A stretch of 9,256 nt of DNA from positions 1-9,256 of the forward strand of contig JABDMQ010000289.1 in assembly GCA_013001365.1 (NCBI GenBank). Reading direction: 5' to 3'. Positions 7,670 through 9,256 of this stretch are shown one piece after another. Origin of the DNA: Flavobacteriaceae bacterium. GTDB taxonomy: Bacteria; Bacteroidota; Bacteroidia; Flavobacteriales; Flavobacteriaceae. Every line of letters starts with the position of its first letter. Position 1 is the stretch's first letter. The notes under the pieces were generated by a model. It did not search any database and was not told the origin of the DNA. It saw nothing but the letters and a program-made list of their open reading frames with translations. A program made the position numbers and the translations under genes.

Positions 7670-9235
7670 TTAAAGCTCTCCTCGTCTTTTAACTAATTCT
7701 TCCTTGATTTCCCTAGCTCTCTCCTCACTTAGGCTATACTTCCACATAACCAATATGGCAAGCGCTGCTGTTAAAGATGGTATTAGGATATCGGCTATTC
7801 TAAGATTATACATTGTTTCCATTGTTTGTTCCGTAGCACTAGGATCAAACCCAACAATCTTCAAGATCAATCCTCCTAGCACCAATGCTATTGCCTGTCC
7901 TAATTTTACCATCCACCAATATATGGCACCAAATGTACCTTCTTTTCTTGGCATACCATTCTCTAATTCATCAAGATCACATACATCTGCTGTCATAGAC
8001 ATCATCAAGGTGAATAATCCGCCCATTCCAAAAGCAAATAATGGAATTGGAATAAACATTAACCAGGGTATATTACTACCAGGATCAATAGAGAACCAAG
8101 ACATGCCAATATTATCCAAGATAGGGTTCAAGGTTTCAAAAATAGCTCCTACCCCTGAATTCAAGCTTTGCCCTAATCCCGTTTCATTGAATTGATTGTT
8201 TAACTCAATATCGAAACCCCACCATTTTAACGTGTAGCCTATAATTGACAAGACCGTAGAGATTATAAATGCCTTCTTCTTTCCCCATCGGTTAGCCATT
8301 CTAGAAATTATTGGAATCACAATAAATGCAGTGATCATGGCATTAATCGTATTGAACCAAGCTGGCCAAGTGCCGGCTAACTCATAACTCCCATTGTAAA
8401 TATAAAATACAATGATGAACACGCCGAATGCTGCAACAAGCTGAAATCCATTAAAAACCAAGAATGTAGCGCCGCATAATTTCATGAAAGGCTTGTTTTT
8501 AGCAACTTGCTTGATTCCGACCATTAGTTCTTTCATGTTTGAAGCAAGCGTCTTTAAATTAATTTCTTTACGCCCTTCCATATGTGAAGAATCAATTCCC
8601 TTGCAGAACAAGGCTGGCAATATCCCAAAAACCACGCACATGGCACCAACGATTAAGGCCATAGTACGCACACCTTCTGTTTGCGTGTTGAATGTATTGG
8701 AATCAGGAATTATAACATATAACCAAGGCACGATCATCCAAGCGATCTGTCCCATTGTATTCGAAAATGCCATTAATCGTGTACGCTCATTATAATCAGA
8801 AGTCATTTCATAACCAAGGCCAACCAATGGTGTTGCGAATATAGTATTCCCCACAAGAAACAATATTTGAATTACCATCACATGCCAGATGATATAGGTC
8901 TGCGATGCGTTGTCGTCAAGCTGCCACATCAAGAAAAAGAGTATACCACTTGTTATGGCCCCAAGAAAAATGTATGGTCTTCGTCGTCCCCATCTTGATT
9001 TCGTGTTATCGGAAATGAAACCCATAACTGGATCGGTAATGGCGTCGAATATTCGTGGTAATCCTCCCAAAAGTCCTGCCCATAGAGGATCAACTCCCCA
9101 AGCTGTCAGCAAGAAGAATTGAATGAATACTCCAAGTGTCCCAGGTAAAATATTTAATATGAAATGACCTGCTCCAAAGGCGGCTTTCTGTCCAATAGGG
9201 ACTTTATCTTTAGCGACAGTTTTAACGATTGACAT
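7670..9235 (-). CDS. GPH-family (MelB-like, MFS_2) sugar:cation symporter
   Basis: A 521-residue inner-membrane transporter of the glycoside-pentoside-hexuronide:cation symporter family. About 12 hydrophobic segments can be traced (roughly 26-46, 50-75, 88-105, 115-135, 158-178, 190-210, 250-280, 292-312, 320-338, 389-412, 436-458, 480-498). Family motifs are clear: DAITDPVMGFISDNT (64-78) in the second segment, where Asp64 and Asp68 correspond to the cation-site aspartates of MelB; RWGRRRPYI (81-89); GYEMTSDYNERTRL (141-154); and ADVCDLDELENGMPRKEGTF (416-435). The family couples uptake of sugars or short glycosides to H+ or Na+. An unusual feature is a loop of about 50 residues (339-388) between segments 9 and 10, predicted periplasmic and much longer than in typical MelB-like proteins. 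The ATG at 9235 follows an A-rich leader; only 21 upstream bases are visible. The gene heads the visible part of the GH17 operon, suggesting import of beta-glucan oligosaccharides (inference). Confidence 0.9.
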   Translation of the reverse strand: MSIVKTVAKDKVPIGQKAAFGAGHFILNILPGTLGVFIQFFLLTAWGVDPLWAGLLGGLPRIFDAITDPVMGFISDNTKSRWGRRRPYIFLGAITSGILFFLMWQLDDNASQTYIIWHVMVIQILFLVGNTIFATPLVGLGYEMTSDYNERTRLMAFSNTMGQIAWMIVPWLYVIIPDSNTFNTQTEGVRTMALIVGAMCVVFGILPALFCKGIDSSHMEGRKEINLKTLASNMKELMVGIKQVAKNKPFMKLCGATFLVFNGFQLVAAFGVFIIVFYIYNGSYELAGTWPAWFNTINAMITAFIVIPIISRMANRWGKKKAFIISTVLSIIGYTLKWWGFDIELNNQFNETGLGQSLNSGVGAIFETLNPILDNIGMSWFSIDPGSNIPWLMFIPIPLFAFGMGGLFTLMMSMTADVCDLDELENGMPRKEGTFGAIYWWMVKLGQAIALVLGGLILKIVGFDPSATEQTMETMYNLRIADILIPSLTAALAILVMWKYSLSEERAREIKEELVKRRGEL

Positions 9236-9256
9236 GCTATTTGGTTTTAGTTAGTT

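Noticed and set aside
7704..8195. A 163-codon + strand open frame opposite the transporter gene
   Set aside because: It lies fully antisense to a strongly supported membrane protein, and its translation shows no family resemblance. It is a reverse-complement shadow of the transporter codons.

Overview
This window most likely comes from a Bacteroidota genome, probably a marine-type member of Flavobacteriia. The DNA is AT-rich by eye. Translation starts follow A-rich leaders with little Shine-Dalgarno signal. One secreted protein ends in a type IX secretion (T9SS) type A sorting domain with a VYPNP motif, and a very large lipoprotein belongs to the FG-GAP/VCBS plus ASPIC/UnbV type. All of these are typical of the group.

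Layout. At the left edge (1-366, + strand) lies the C-terminal part of a hydroxypyruvate isomerase-like TIM-barrel enzyme. A perfect 12-bp hairpin with a GAAA loop (371-398) follows and can terminate transcription from both sides. Everything from 437 to the right edge is on the - strand and reads right to left: a GPH-family (MelB-like) sugar:cation symporter (9235-7670), a GH17-like glycosidase whose 5' end appears frameshifted (7637-6727; the intact part is 7521-6727), a second and different GH17-like glycosidase (6689-5757), a 1093-residue VCBS/ASPIC lipoprotein (5668-2387), and a 577-residue T9SS-exported protein made of beta-sandwich modules with no recognisable catalytic domain (2170-437). 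Gaps are about 32, 37, 88 and 216 bp, so the transporter and the two GH17 genes are probably one operon, and the other two genes may be co-transcribed or have their own promoters.

Working model (inference). The order looks like the downstream half of a polysaccharide utilisation locus for a beta-1,3-glucan such as laminarin. The secreted multi-module protein and the lipoprotein would act at or outside the outer membrane, the GPH symporter would bring short oligosaccharides across the inner membrane, and the two GH17-like enzymes, which lack signal peptides, would process them in the cytoplasm. No SusC/SusD pair, GH16 or GH3 gene is visible; if present they would lie beyond the right edge. The substrate assignment rests only on GH17 family knowledge.

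The points most worth a second look are the apparent single-base frameshift at the start of the first GH17 gene, the pairing of two divergent cytoplasmic GH17 enzymes with a transporter carrying an unusually long periplasmic loop, and the catalysis-free secreted protein as a possible new glycan binder. I found no tRNA, rRNA, CRISPR array, insertion sequence or integration site.
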